From Lachnospiraceae bacterium (GTDB lineage: Bacteria > Bacillota > Clostridia > Lachnospirales > Lachnospiraceae), in the NCBI GenBank assembly GCA_024691565.1, contig JAILNN010000228.1:1-41724 (forward strand): a DNA stretch of 41,724 bases, given 5' to 3'. A program made the position numbers and the translations under genes. Numbering within the stretch: the first letter of the stretch is position 1; every line of letters begins with the position of its first letter. Under the pieces are notes generated by a model. That model was given only the letters and a program-made list of their open reading frames with translations. It made no database searches and was not told where the DNA came from. Below, piece after piece: positions 1 through 9,094 of this stretch.

Positions 1-2
1 TT

Positions 3-204
3 ACACTTTCAACCTTTATTTATGGAGAATTAAAAAGAGGAATTAAGCCTGAGATGTAATCACTTTCTACTGTAATATTTTGAGTGGTACATAGGTTACA
101 ATAATTAGTACCAAAAGCACCACTAAAAATATTACAGAAGAAAGTGCATACATCTCAGGCTTAATTCCTCTTTTTAATTCTCCATAAATCAAGGTTGAAA
201 GTGT
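3..204. repeat. Imperfect ~200-bp inverted repeat (fold-back) at the window edge
   Basis: Bases 3-88 match the reverse complement of 119-204 with about 5 mismatches; the central ~30 nt pair poorly. The left arm read on + encodes TLSTFIYGELKRGIKPEM*SLSTVIF*, a broken copy of the PotC C-terminus. Confidence 0.9.
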
Positions 205-834
205 ATCGATCCCAGCTCCCTTTGTGAAATATGTAACAACAAAGTCATCCATTGACATCGTCATAGCCATAAAAAATCCACTCATAACAGAAGGGAAAAT
301 TTCTGGAAAAACAACCTTAAAAAAAGCAAAAATTGGACCAGCACCTAAATCTCTCGCTGACTCATATATGCTAGGATTAAGATTTTTAAGCCTTGGAAGT
401 ATGGATAAAAGCACATAAGGAATATTAAAGGTAATATGTGCAATTAATATACTTGAATATCCAAGCTTTAAAAACCTTGATAGTGTAAGCATTAAAATAA
501 TACCAGTTACAATATCTGCATTAATTATGGGAATATTGGTTAATCCCATGATAATGGAAGCATTTTTCTTTCTCATGCTATTAATTCCAATAGCAGCCGG
601 AAGGGCAATTAATGTAGCAATTAGGGCCGATAAAAACGCTATAGTTATAGTATTTTTAAAAGCAAGCATAATTGTAGAATCATTAAAAAGCTCTTTATAC
701 CATTTAAGTGTTACACCACCAAAAACAACTCTGGATCTCGAATTGTTAAAGGAAAGTAAAACCAAAATCACAATTGGAATATATAAAAACAAAAAACATA
801 TTCCCACATAAAACTTTGTAATAAAATTCTTCAT
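67..834 (-). CDS. potC: Spermidine/putrescine-type ABC transporter permease (PotC-like); C-terminus probably not authentic
   Basis: 255-aa ORF with PotC-like N-terminus and permease EAA-like region (ESARDLGAGPIFAFFKVVFPEIFPSVMSG). The last ~12 residues lie in the centre of an inverted repeat, so the 3' end is doubtful. Confidence 0.8.
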   Translation of the reverse strand: MKNFITKFYVGICFLFLYIPIVILVLLSFNNSRSRVVFGGVTLKWYKELFNDSTIMLAFKNTITIAFLSALIATLIALPAAIGINSMRKKNASIIMGLTNIPIINADIVTGIILMLTLSRFLKLGYSSILIAHITFNIPYVLLSILPRLKNLNPSIYESARDLGAGPIFAFFKVVFPEIFPSVMSGFFMAMTMSMDDFVVTYFTKGAGIDTLSTLIYGELKRGIKPEMYALSSVIFLVVLLVLIIVTYVPLKILQ

Positions 835-856
835 CTATTTCCTCAAAAACTATATA

Positions 857-1921
857 TTATATATTATTATCTTCTTTTTTCATAAGTCGAATATTAAATG
901 GATCAATCTTAAGACCCACCTTACTTCCAACAGGTGTAGGAAGTGTTGAACAAACTAAAAATGAATGCGATTCAAAATTAACTCTCATTTGATAATGAAC
1001 ACCCTTAAAGATAATCTTATCAACTATGCCAGTAACCTTGGTAGAATCAGGCTGAACGAGGATAATATCCTCAGGTCTAATCATAACATCTACCTTATCA
1101 CCTGGGTAAAAACCTTCATCCGTACATTCAAAAACATGATCAAAAATCTTTACAGAAGTTTTTGAAATAACAGATCCATCCATCAAGTTTACATCACCAA
1201 TAAACTTAGCAACATATGCATTTTTCGGTTCATTATAAATATCTTCTGGAGTACCAATTTGCTGGATTACACCATGATTCATAACAACAACCGTATCAGA
1301 CATAGTTAGTGCTTCTTCCTGATCATGCGTTACATAAACAAAGGTAATACCAAGTTCATTTTTTAGCCTCATAAGCTCCAACTGCATTGACTGTCTAAGT
1401 TTTAAATCAAGTGCTCCAAGAGGCTCATCAAGCAAAAGAATCTCAGGTTCATTAACAATAGCTCTCGCAATTGCAATACGCTGTTTTTGACCGCCAGAAA
1501 GAGTTTTCGGATATCTATCTTCAAACCCCTCAAGATTAACAAGCTTAAGTGCATAATCAATCTTTTCTTTAATATACTCCTTAGATTTCTTTTTAATCTT
1601 TAAACCAAAGGCAATATTCTCACCAACTGTCATATGGTCAAACAAAGAATAATTCTGAAAAACTGTATTTATTTCTCTTTTTTCTGGATTTAAATTAGTT
1701 ATATCTTTTCCTTCAAAATAGATATTTCCACTATCCGGTTTTTCAAACCCTGCCATCAAACGAAGTGTGGTTGATTTACCGCAGCCTGATGGTCCAAGAA
1801 GGGTTACAAACTCGTTCTTTTTAATATATAAATCAAAATCTTTTAGGATAGTGTTCTTTCCATAAGATTTCGTAATATCACTAAGATTTAATAGTACATC
1901 ACTTGGTAAATTTTTCTTCAA
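857..1921 (-). CDS. potA: Spermidine/putrescine ABC transporter ATP-binding protein
   Basis: Walker A GPSGCGKST, signature LSGGQKQR, Walker B ILLLDEPLGALD, C-terminal TOBE-like region (MIRPEDI). Confidence 0.92.
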   Translation of the reverse strand: MKKNLPSDVLLNLSDITKSYGKNTILKDFDLYIKKNEFVTLLGPSGCGKSTTLRLMAGFEKPDSGNIYFEGKDITNLNPEKREINTVFQNYSLFDHMTVGENIAFGLKIKKKSKEYIKEKIDYALKLVNLEGFEDRYPKTLSGGQKQRIAIARAIVNEPEILLLDEPLGALDLKLRQSMQLELMRLKNELGITFVYVTHDQEEALTMSDTVVVMNHGVIQQIGTPEDIYNEPKNAYVAKFIGDVNLMDGSVISKTSVKIFDHVFECTDEGFYPGDKVDVMIRPEDIILVQPDSTKVTGIVDKIIFKGVHYQMRVNFESHSFLVCSTLPTPVGSKVGLKIDPFNIRLMKKEDNNI

Positions 1922-2068
1922 CTCGGTTACCTTTCCCTTTTATAAAAAGATAAAAATTATTACAATATTAAGCTTTAAAAAGCCGAAGATTGCATTCAAT
2001 AATTTATCATAATAAGCACATATTTGCAAGCAAATAATACATTGTAAATATAGGGAAAAGTCAAAAAA

Positions 2069-2117
2069 AATTACCATTAAATTCAGTGATTATAAAACCA
2101 CAAAATTAATGGTAATT
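2069..2117 (-). terminator. Rho-independent-like terminator downstream of the NlpC/P60 gene
   Basis: AATTACCATTAA (2069-2080) pairs perfectly with TTAATGGTAATT (2106-2117); an A-run at 2063-2070 gives a U-tract on the minus-strand transcript. Confidence 0.7.
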
Positions 2118-2142
2118 ATTTAGGGATCAGGTCATAAACAAA

Positions 2143-3093
2143 TTATTTAACAACCTTATATTCAATTCCATATAAAACAATCTTCTTAGGAAGCTTTTTA
2201 ACACTTTTCTTATCAGCCTTTGTAGAAGCTGAAGTTTCTGTTGTAGTCTCTGTTGCAGTTTCTACTGCAGTTTCTTCAGTAGCTGCAACCTCAGTTGTAG
2301 CATTTTCTGAGGTACTAACTAAACTTCCATCAGTAGTTGTTTCAACTGTTGTGCTAGTCTCGCTTACAGCTTCAACAGCAGCTTCAGTAGATGCATTTGC
2401 AATCTCTTCTGAAGTAAAGCTTTCACTTGAAGCTTTCTTAGTGCTTGACTTTTTACAATCCTTAACATATTTTACAACATGCTTATTTCCATTCTTTAAA
2501 ACCTTATAAACAGAACCAGATTTCTTATGCTTAACAACATCTCCAACTTTTAAGTTCTTAACATTATCAAGTCTTACAATTCCAATTACTCTACCAAAAT
2601 ATGTACGCATATAGCCAACTGACTGCTCCATACATCCGCTGTTTTGGCAATTAACAACAGTTCCTTCGCCAGTTGCAAGTGCTGCATGATCATTATAGAT
2701 AACAATATCACCAGCTTCAGCCTTAGACATATCAGTTCCAATCTTCTTACCCATCTTATTTCCTAAAGAAAGCATATCCCAAGAAGAACGGCATCCATTA
2801 AAGTTAACTCCTGCCTTCTTGTAGAGTGCACAGATAAATCCTGAACAATCACAACCATACTTAAGGCTTGTTCCACCATATGAATATCTAAGATGACCAA
2901 CATAGCTTCTAGCTGACTCAACAATAGTCTCACCAGCAATTTCCTTTCCTGAAACTATGCTATTATTATTTGATTTAGCTGATGCAAAATTAAATCCCAA
3001 AATCAATGTAGATAATAAACCAAAACAAAGAACAATTAATATTTTTGTAACATTTATACTCTTACTAAAATCCGCTTTTATTGGGGAATTCAT
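2143..3093 (-). CDS. Secreted NlpC/P60-family cell-wall hydrolase with Thr/Glu/Ala-rich linker
   Basis: N-terminal hydrophobic signal; YSYGGTSLKYGCDCSGFICALYKKAGV with catalytic Cys context, later AGDIVIYNDHAALATG; low-complexity TTEVAATEETAVETATETTTET. Confidence 0.88.
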   Translation of the reverse strand: MNSPIKADFSKSINVTKILIVLCFGLLSTLILGFNFASAKSNNNSIVSGKEIAGETIVESARSYVGHLRYSYGGTSLKYGCDCSGFICALYKKAGVNFNGCRSSWDMLSLGNKMGKKIGTDMSKAEAGDIVIYNDHAALATGEGTVVNCQNSGCMEQSVGYMRTYFGRVIGIVRLDNVKNLKVGDVVKHKKSGSVYKVLKNGNKHVVKYVKDCKKSSTKKASSESFTSEEIANASTEAAVEAVSETSTTVETTTDGSLVSTSENATTEVAATEETAVETATETTTETSASTKADKKSVKKLPKKIVLYGIEYKVVK

Positions 3094-3132
3094 AATATCT
3101 CTCCTAAAATTTATTAAAATTATTACAGAAAT

Positions 3133-3161
3133 ATTATATATTATGTAACAAATTATTGCAA
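3133..3161 (-). promoter_or_regulatory. Predicted sigma-A promoter for the NlpC/P60 gene
   Basis: On the minus strand TTGCAA (3161-3156), 17-nt spacer, TATAAT (3138-3133). Confidence 0.6.
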
Positions 3162-3195
3162 GGCTTTTTTTGCTTAATTTTGGCGATTTTTTATA

Positions 3196-4863
3196 TTATT
3201 TTTCAATTTCTTCAGTTTCAATCATAATTTGAAGACTTGTATCCTGATCATCATAAGCCTTTGTTAAAATACCATAAGCCTTTTCAGCCTTCTTTAATTT
3301 CTTAATATTCTTAACAACTACCTCTAAATCTTTTCCTTCAAGTTCAGAAATCTTTTTAACTGCCTTATTATTAAATTTCTCTAAGCCTTCACTAAACTCT
3401 CCTATTCCATCATCAAGCTCATCATATCCGTCAGAAAGCTCATATCCAGCATCAGATAACTCATTTGTAGCATCTGCAAACTCTTTACTTCCATCTGATA
3501 CCTTGCTTACACCATTTGTATATTCCTTTAAGCCCTTATTAAGTTCTTTTCCAGCACTACTTAGTTCTTTAAGACCGTTCTTTAATCCATTAATTAGCAT
3601 TAAAATCTCGGCCATTTCTGGCACCTGTTCATATGCACTTAAATCAACTGAATTAAGTGATTCATACATCTTTTTAACACCCTTTGTATATTCTTTAACT
3701 CCCTTTCTTAACTTAGGTGAATTATCATCTAATGCACTAACTCCGTCACTTAATTCATCAGCTCCATCACTTAATGAATCAACTCCATCTACAAAATCAC
3801 CTAAATAATCTTTAAATTCTTCTGATCCGTCCTTTAACTTTTTAGAAGCCTTACAAAGTTTCTTTGAGGCCTTTCCCATCTTTTTCATGCTCTTAGTAAA
3901 ATCAAGGAGTGACTTAATTGTTTTATCCTTCATTCCACTAAACAATCCTCTATTAGCAATAGTAAGTGTAAAATCAAGTGAAAAATTTTTAGCGTCAAAA
4001 CTTACATAAGAATAATCAGGGATTTTTATATCCGGGATTTTTTTATCCGGGATTTTTATATCCTTATCCTCTTTATCTCCATCATCCTTATTTAATTTCT
4101 TTAAATCTTCTTCTAATTCATCAATACCAAGAGAATCCTTAAGTCCTGGAATACCAAATCCTACAAAGAAACTCTCTCCTTGAAGATCAACCACCTTACC
4201 ATTCTTTACCTTATAATCACTAAACTTTTCATCATTTAAGGCTACTGCAGATAAAAATATGAAAGGAACTTGTGTCTTTTCATCCTCTACATCTGCATAT
4301 GCATCATTCTCATAGTCAAATCTAATCTTAACCTTACCGCTCTTACCAGCTAAATCCTTAGCCTTAATTTCTTTATCATCAAGATAATATGTAACCTTTA
4401 CACCAATAGGTAATTCTCCCGCATAATCACCTTCATAGGTAATATCATTACCATGGTTTTCCCAAGCATATTCTGTATTATTATCTCCCTCATCTAAAAT
4501 ATAATAATTCTCATCTCCCTCTTTATTCTTAATTTCAGATAAGTCACTAACATCCTTTAAAAGTTTACCTTCTTTAAAATCCTTCAAAGTATCTGAAACA
4601 GTGATTTCCTTAACTTCTCCATATTCATTAGCCTTTACATTAACAGTCTCATTCTTTTCTTTAGAATGTATATATTCATCACTTTCAGAGCTATCACTAA
4701 CTAAAGAATCCTTACTCTCCTCCTCTGATGAAGTATCTCCATTCTTTTCAACCTTCTTACTATCTTCTTTCTTTTCTCCACAGCCCGTAAAGCTAACAGA
4801 AACCATAGAAAAGACAAGCAAAACTGCAAAAGCTTTAGTAAGTCTATTAAATAAATTTTTCAT
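3196..4863 (-). CDS. Lipoprotein with long heptad-repeat region, linked to an ABC exporter
   Basis: Signal sequence with lipobox (SVSFTGC); many 'DGxxELSDG' heptads like those in YhgE/Pip-type proteins. Track ORF begins at 4878; MKNLFN at 4863 is a likely start. Confidence 0.75.
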   Translation of the reverse strand: MKNLFNRLTKAFAVLLVFSMVSVSFTGCGEKKEDSKKVEKNGDTSSEEESKDSLVSDSSESDEYIHSKEKNETVNVKANEYGEVKEITVSDTLKDFKEGKLLKDVSDLSEIKNKEGDENYYILDEGDNNTEYAWENHGNDITYEGDYAGELPIGVKVTYYLDDKEIKAKDLAGKSGKVKIRFDYENDAYADVEDEKTQVPFIFLSAVALNDEKFSDYKVKNGKVVDLQGESFFVGFGIPGLKDSLGIDELEEDLKKLNKDDGDKEDKDIKIPDKKIPDIKIPDYSYVSFDAKNFSLDFTLTIANRGLFSGMKDKTIKSLLDFTKSMKKMGKASKKLCKASKKLKDGSEEFKDYLGDFVDGVDSLSDGADELSDGVSALDDNSPKLRKGVKEYTKGVKKMYESLNSVDLSAYEQVPEMAEILMLINGLKNGLKELSSAGKELNKGLKEYTNGVSKVSDGSKEFADATNELSDAGYELSDGYDELDDGIGEFSEGLEKFNNKAVKKISELEGKDLEVVVKNIKKLKKAEKAYGILTKAYDDQDTSLQIMIETEEIEK

Positions 4864-4917
4864 AACATATCCTTTCAAACTAAATAATCAAGTAACAATA
4901 TAATGCTAAAATAAAAC

Positions 4918-7326
4918 TTATTCATTATTCTTAAGCGCCTGTTCAAGGCTAACCTTCTTAATTTTTATATACTCAATTCCAGCAACAATAACATAAGAAA
5001 CTATTCCCATAATAAACATCTTAATCTTTATTTTATTAGTAACATTAATATAAAACCATCCATTCATTTCCGATCTAAGAGCAAATTCAAATGCATACTT
5101 TACTAAAATAGAACTAGCAAAAATCGAAACAATAATCGAAATAATCGTAACAATTGTTGTTGCATGCAGATAAAGCGAAGAAACCTCTTGATTGCTGTAA
5201 CCGAGGATTTTTGCCATAGAAATATTTCCAGCATTCCTCTCTATAATAATCTTTGATAAAAGGTAGATTAGAATAATAAATATAAACATCGAAATATATT
5301 GTATTACCGACATAAATCCACCCATTGATACAGATAACTGTCTAGAAACCTTAGTTAAACCTTGGTAATCAATTATTGAAGAAACATATTTTTCATCTAT
5401 ATCATCTAAGGCTTCATCAGAAAAATATCCTGAAAAATAGTCATCGCCAAAAACAAAGATTTCATTCATATAATCCTGATTCATAAAAACACAAAGTGAA
5501 CCAGTATAATTGTAAATATCTGATATTACAAATTCATAATTCTTATCTTCATATTCCTCTTTTAGCTTAACCTTATCACCAATCTTAAGTTTATGCTTAT
5601 CAGCAAAGGAAGAAGAAACCACAAAATCATCCTTATCAAGCTTTAAATCAATATATTTACTATCCCCATTTATTCCATATATCATAATCTGCTCTTCTTT
5701 TATCTTAGGTGTGGTTGATAAAAGAGAATATGAAGAAAATTTCTCAGCATTTTCATTTTCCGTTTCAACTCCACTTTGAAACTTCATATATGAAATCATA
5801 CTTTCAACCTTAGAATCGCTTCCTAAAACTTCAAGTGGAACCTCTAATATGTATTGATATTTACAAAACATATTATCGTCTACTTCATCTGAATATTCTT
5901 GTATGGCACTCGGAAAAACAAGGCCAAACACAAGTATGAAATTAGCGAAAAACACACCAAACAAAAGCAAAATATAATTCCTGGAATTCTGGAAGATAAC
6001 TCTAAGTCTAAAACGAGTAAAGAACGGTATTTTATAGCTTAGCTTCAAAGCCTTCTTATTTTTATTCTTAGAGAGATTATGTCTAATAAAGTCTAATGGA
6101 GATAATCTCATCTTCTTTCTTAGGGTATTCCAAGTAATAAGCATCATCAAGGCAACTGGAATAATTGTTGTTTCAACGAACGCCTCTGGATTCCACAGGG
6201 TTTCAAATTTAGGAAGACTATAGCTTCCATAATAAAGATTTGCATTAATATCTTTAAACACCGTATAACCCAGAATATTACCAACTAGCGCACTAGTTAC
6301 GGTCACAAAAATCGGCACCATCATATAATGCGAAATAATCTCACTTTTCTTATATCCAGAAGCCCTAAGAGTACCAATACTTTCTGATTCCTTATGAATT
6401 GTATTGTTAATCATAAAACCAAATACAAAGGCAATAATCATAACAACTATATATACAAACAAACGAATCATTATTGCATCAGAGCCAAAGTCTTCCCCTG
6501 TGAAATATATTGCCTGATTCATATATTGAGGAGTATATTCCTCCATATGAACAACATCATAAATTTCCTTCATTAAATCCTCAGAAAGTTCAATCTCATA
6601 CTTTTTAGAAATTGTTCTTCCCTTCGGAGTAATAATAGGAATCTCACCCTCTTTTCCATCATATGAAAAGCCATGCATATTAATCTTTTCCTCAGGGATT
6701 GCACAATACTTCCAAGAATAACAATATCTTAGGTATTCATCATGAAAATCATCAAATACATCAGGATGAACTAGTGCCACACTAAAATTTGTAGCATCAA
6801 ACATAATATCATTATTATTCTGAAACATCGTACTATAATCAGAGAGCGCAACAAGAGCGGATATTTTAAATTCCTTATTATCAATCTTAAGCTTATCACC
6901 AATCTTAAGCTTATTATTATCAGCAAACATTCTATCTACAGCAATTTCATCTGAGTTTTCAGGTAACTCCCCCTTTATAACAGATACTCCATTTATCTCA
7001 TCTCTAAGCTTAAATACTCTATATGTTTTTTCATCCTCCGCAGGAATTTCATAGTAGAAGTTTTCGTAAATATTGACAGGAACTTTTTCATTTCCCTCAA
7101 TTAACTCTATTTCATTTTTGCTAAGTTTCTTAGATATTCTAAAGTTTCCATCTTCAGTCTTATATTTAACAAATGCATTTTTATAAGCAAACAACATACT
7201 ATTTGCAGCCACCAAGAATCCTGACCCTTCACTGATTAAAAGGATCATCATAATAAATATGACTGCATATTTTCCAAAATCAGATTTCAATTCCCTAAAT
7301 AATCTTTTATTCAATGGATTTCTCAT
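4918..7326 (-). CDS. FtsX/MacB-type ABC transporter permease (802 aa)
   Basis: Two repeated permease halves with large extracytoplasmic domains (e.g. GTLRASGYKKSEI; MAKILGYSNQEV), N-terminal TM helix. Confidence 0.88.
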   Translation of the reverse strand: MRNPLNKRLFRELKSDFGKYAVIFIMMILLISEGSGFLVAANSMLFAYKNAFVKYKTEDGNFRISKKLSKNEIELIEGNEKVPVNIYENFYYEIPAEDEKTYRVFKLRDEINGVSVIKGELPENSDEIAVDRMFADNNKLKIGDKLKIDNKEFKISALVALSDYSTMFQNNNDIMFDATNFSVALVHPDVFDDFHDEYLRYCYSWKYCAIPEEKINMHGFSYDGKEGEIPIITPKGRTISKKYEIELSEDLMKEIYDVVHMEEYTPQYMNQAIYFTGEDFGSDAIMIRLFVYIVVMIIAFVFGFMINNTIHKESESIGTLRASGYKKSEIISHYMMVPIFVTVTSALVGNILGYTVFKDINANLYYGSYSLPKFETLWNPEAFVETTIIPVALMMLITWNTLRKKMRLSPLDFIRHNLSKNKNKKALKLSYKIPFFTRFRLRVIFQNSRNYILLLFGVFFANFILVFGLVFPSAIQEYSDEVDDNMFCKYQYILEVPLEVLGSDSKVESMISYMKFQSGVETENENAEKFSSYSLLSTTPKIKEEQIMIYGINGDSKYIDLKLDKDDFVVSSSFADKHKLKIGDKVKLKEEYEDKNYEFVISDIYNYTGSLCVFMNQDYMNEIFVFGDDYFSGYFSDEALDDIDEKYVSSIIDYQGLTKVSRQLSVSMGGFMSVIQYISMFIFIILIYLLSKIIIERNAGNISMAKILGYSNQEVSSLYLHATTIVTIISIIVSIFASSILVKYAFEFALRSEMNGWFYINVTNKIKIKMFIMGIVSYVIVAGIEYIKIKKVSLEQALKNNE

Positions 7327-7381
7327 AATTCCTCCATCTATACCCTAGTATCAATAATTAAGTAAATATTTAAATTAACCA

Positions 7382-8080
7382 TTATAAATCTAATTCTTCT
7401 GCAGAAAGCTTATTCTCATTAACATAATTCTTTCTGATAGTTCCATCCTTAAGCTTAATAATTCTATCAGCCATATCTTTAATAACATCATTATGAGTAA
7501 CCATAACAATTGTGTTTTGATATGTTTTATTTATCTTTTCAATAAGCTTTAGGATTTCAAGTGAAGTTTTTGAATCAAGTGCACCAGTAGGCTCATCACA
7601 GAGAAGAATATCAGGATTCTTAACAATAGCCCTACCTATTGCAGTTCTCTGCTGCTGACCACCAGATAACTGATTAGGATACTTATTTTTATGATTACTA
7701 ATCCCTAAGATTTCCATTAGTTCATCAACATCTAAAGGATTATCAGAAAGATAAGAACCAACCTCAATATTTTCCCTAATAGTAAGGTTTGGTATAAGAT
7801 TATATCTTTGAAAAATATAACCAAGATGCTTTCTACGGTACATTGTAAGTTGCTTTTCCTTCATATCAGCCATGCTATCCCCATTAATAGATATAACTCC
7901 GGAATCAGCATTATCAATTCCACCAATAATGTTTAAAAGGGTTGATTTGCCAGAGCCAGATGGTCCCAAAAGTACACAAAACTCACCTTTCTCCAAACTA
8001 AAATCAATCCCCTTTAATACTTCTACCTTGGTTTCCCCAGAACCGAAGGATTTTTTAATTTGATTTAACTCTAAAAACAT
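7382..8080 (-). CDS. LolD/MacB-type ABC transporter ATP-binding protein
   Basis: GPSGSGKST, LSGGQQQRTAIGRA, ILLCDEPTGALD. Confidence 0.93.
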   Translation of the reverse strand: MFLELNQIKKSFGSGETKVEVLKGIDFSLEKGEFCVLLGPSGSGKSTLLNIIGGIDNADSGVISINGDSMADMKEKQLTMYRRKHLGYIFQRYNLIPNLTIRENIEVGSYLSDNPLDVDELMEILGISNHKNKYPNQLSGGQQQRTAIGRAIVKNPDILLCDEPTGALDSKTSLEILKLIEKINKTYQNTIVMVTHNDVIKDMADRIIKLKDGTIRKNYVNENKLSAEELDL

Positions 8081-8154
8081 AATTTTTCTCCTATTAAATG
8101 TAAAAACCTTCGTTAGTCATCGCTAACAATATCACAACAAATCATTAATGTCAA

Positions 8155-8190
8155 TAAAAAAACCGAAATCTAAATTAGACTTCGGTCTTT
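8155..8190 (-). terminator. Rho-independent terminator downstream of the HAD-phosphatase gene
   Basis: Minus strand ACCGAAGTCTAA...TTAGATTTCGGT (one wobble) followed by TTTTTTT. Confidence 0.8.
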
Positions 8191-8194
8191 ATAC

Positions 8195-9064
8195 TTAAAG
8201 AATATCCTGAACAAATTTTTCTATTGCATATGCTACTCCGTCATCTTCATTTGACAAGGTAACAAAATCCGCCTGTTTCTTTATTTCATCACTAGCATTC
8301 TCCATAGCAACCCCAAAATGAGCCTTTGTAATCATATCCAGGTCATTTTCATCATCACCAATAGCACAAGTCCTTTCCTTAGGAATACTCAGCTTCTCAC
8401 AAAGTCTAAGAATACCCTCTCCCTTACCAACAGTGGAATTATTAATTTCAAGATTATGCTTCGCACCACTAACAATCTTGATATCCTTCACCTTAAGAAG
8501 AGCCTCTCTCGCTCTTTCTTTTTCCACAAGTCCATCTTCATTCAAGTAAAAGTTAATAGTAATCTTTTCAACTTTATCATGTATATCTCTAACATAATCC
8601 TTTAAATCATCATAAAAATCTCTTAAGGATAAGATATATTCAGTCATTTCCTTTGTAAGTCCAAGACGCGGCACCATCTCCTTAGCAAATGTCGGCATAT
8701 GACCTTTTCCATTAACAAAGCAATCCGGCACACATACATAATCCTCTAAGATTTCAAGGATTTCAATAACCTTATCTTCTTTCATTAAATCAGAGTGTAA
8801 TATCTCAAATTCATTATTTTTATAGTCAGTAAACCTTAATGCTGTCGCACCATTAGCTGTTATTGCATAGGTAACTCCTGGAATCTCCATAAATTCAACA
8901 GGAAGACCATTTGTTGGTCTTCCTGTAACTGGTGCAACAACGAAACCTAAATCAATCGCAGACTTTATTGAATCAATAACCTTATCAGAAATCTGTTTTT
9001 TATTATTAAAAACAGTTCCATCTAAATCAAGACCAATAAAACCCTTAAAATCTTTATTCGTCAT
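8195..9064 (-). CDS. Cof-type HAD-IIB family hydrolase
   Basis: FIGLDLDGTVFNNKK motif I, PVTGRP, CAIGDDENDLDMI motif IV. Likely start MTNKDF at 9064 (track ORF extends to 9085). Confidence 0.9.
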   Translation of the reverse strand: MTNKDFKGFIGLDLDGTVFNNKKQISDKVIDSIKSAIDLGFVVAPVTGRPTNGLPVEFMEIPGVTYAITANGATALRFTDYKNNEFEILHSDLMKEDKVIEILEILEDYVCVPDCFVNGKGHMPTFAKEMVPRLGLTKEMTEYILSLRDFYDDLKDYVRDIHDKVEKITINFYLNEDGLVEKERAREALLKVKDIKIVSGAKHNLEINNSTVGKGEGILRLCEKLSIPKERTCAIGDDENDLDMITKAHFGVAMENASDEIKKQADFVTLSNEDDGVAYAIEKFVQDIL

Positions 9065-9094
9065 TTTATAACCTTTCATGTACAAATATAAGCC

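Noticed and set aside
4005-4065. Tandem IKIPDKKIPDIKIPD coding repeat in the lipoprotein
   Set aside because: Short in-frame low-complexity linker repeat; not enough to call a separate feature.
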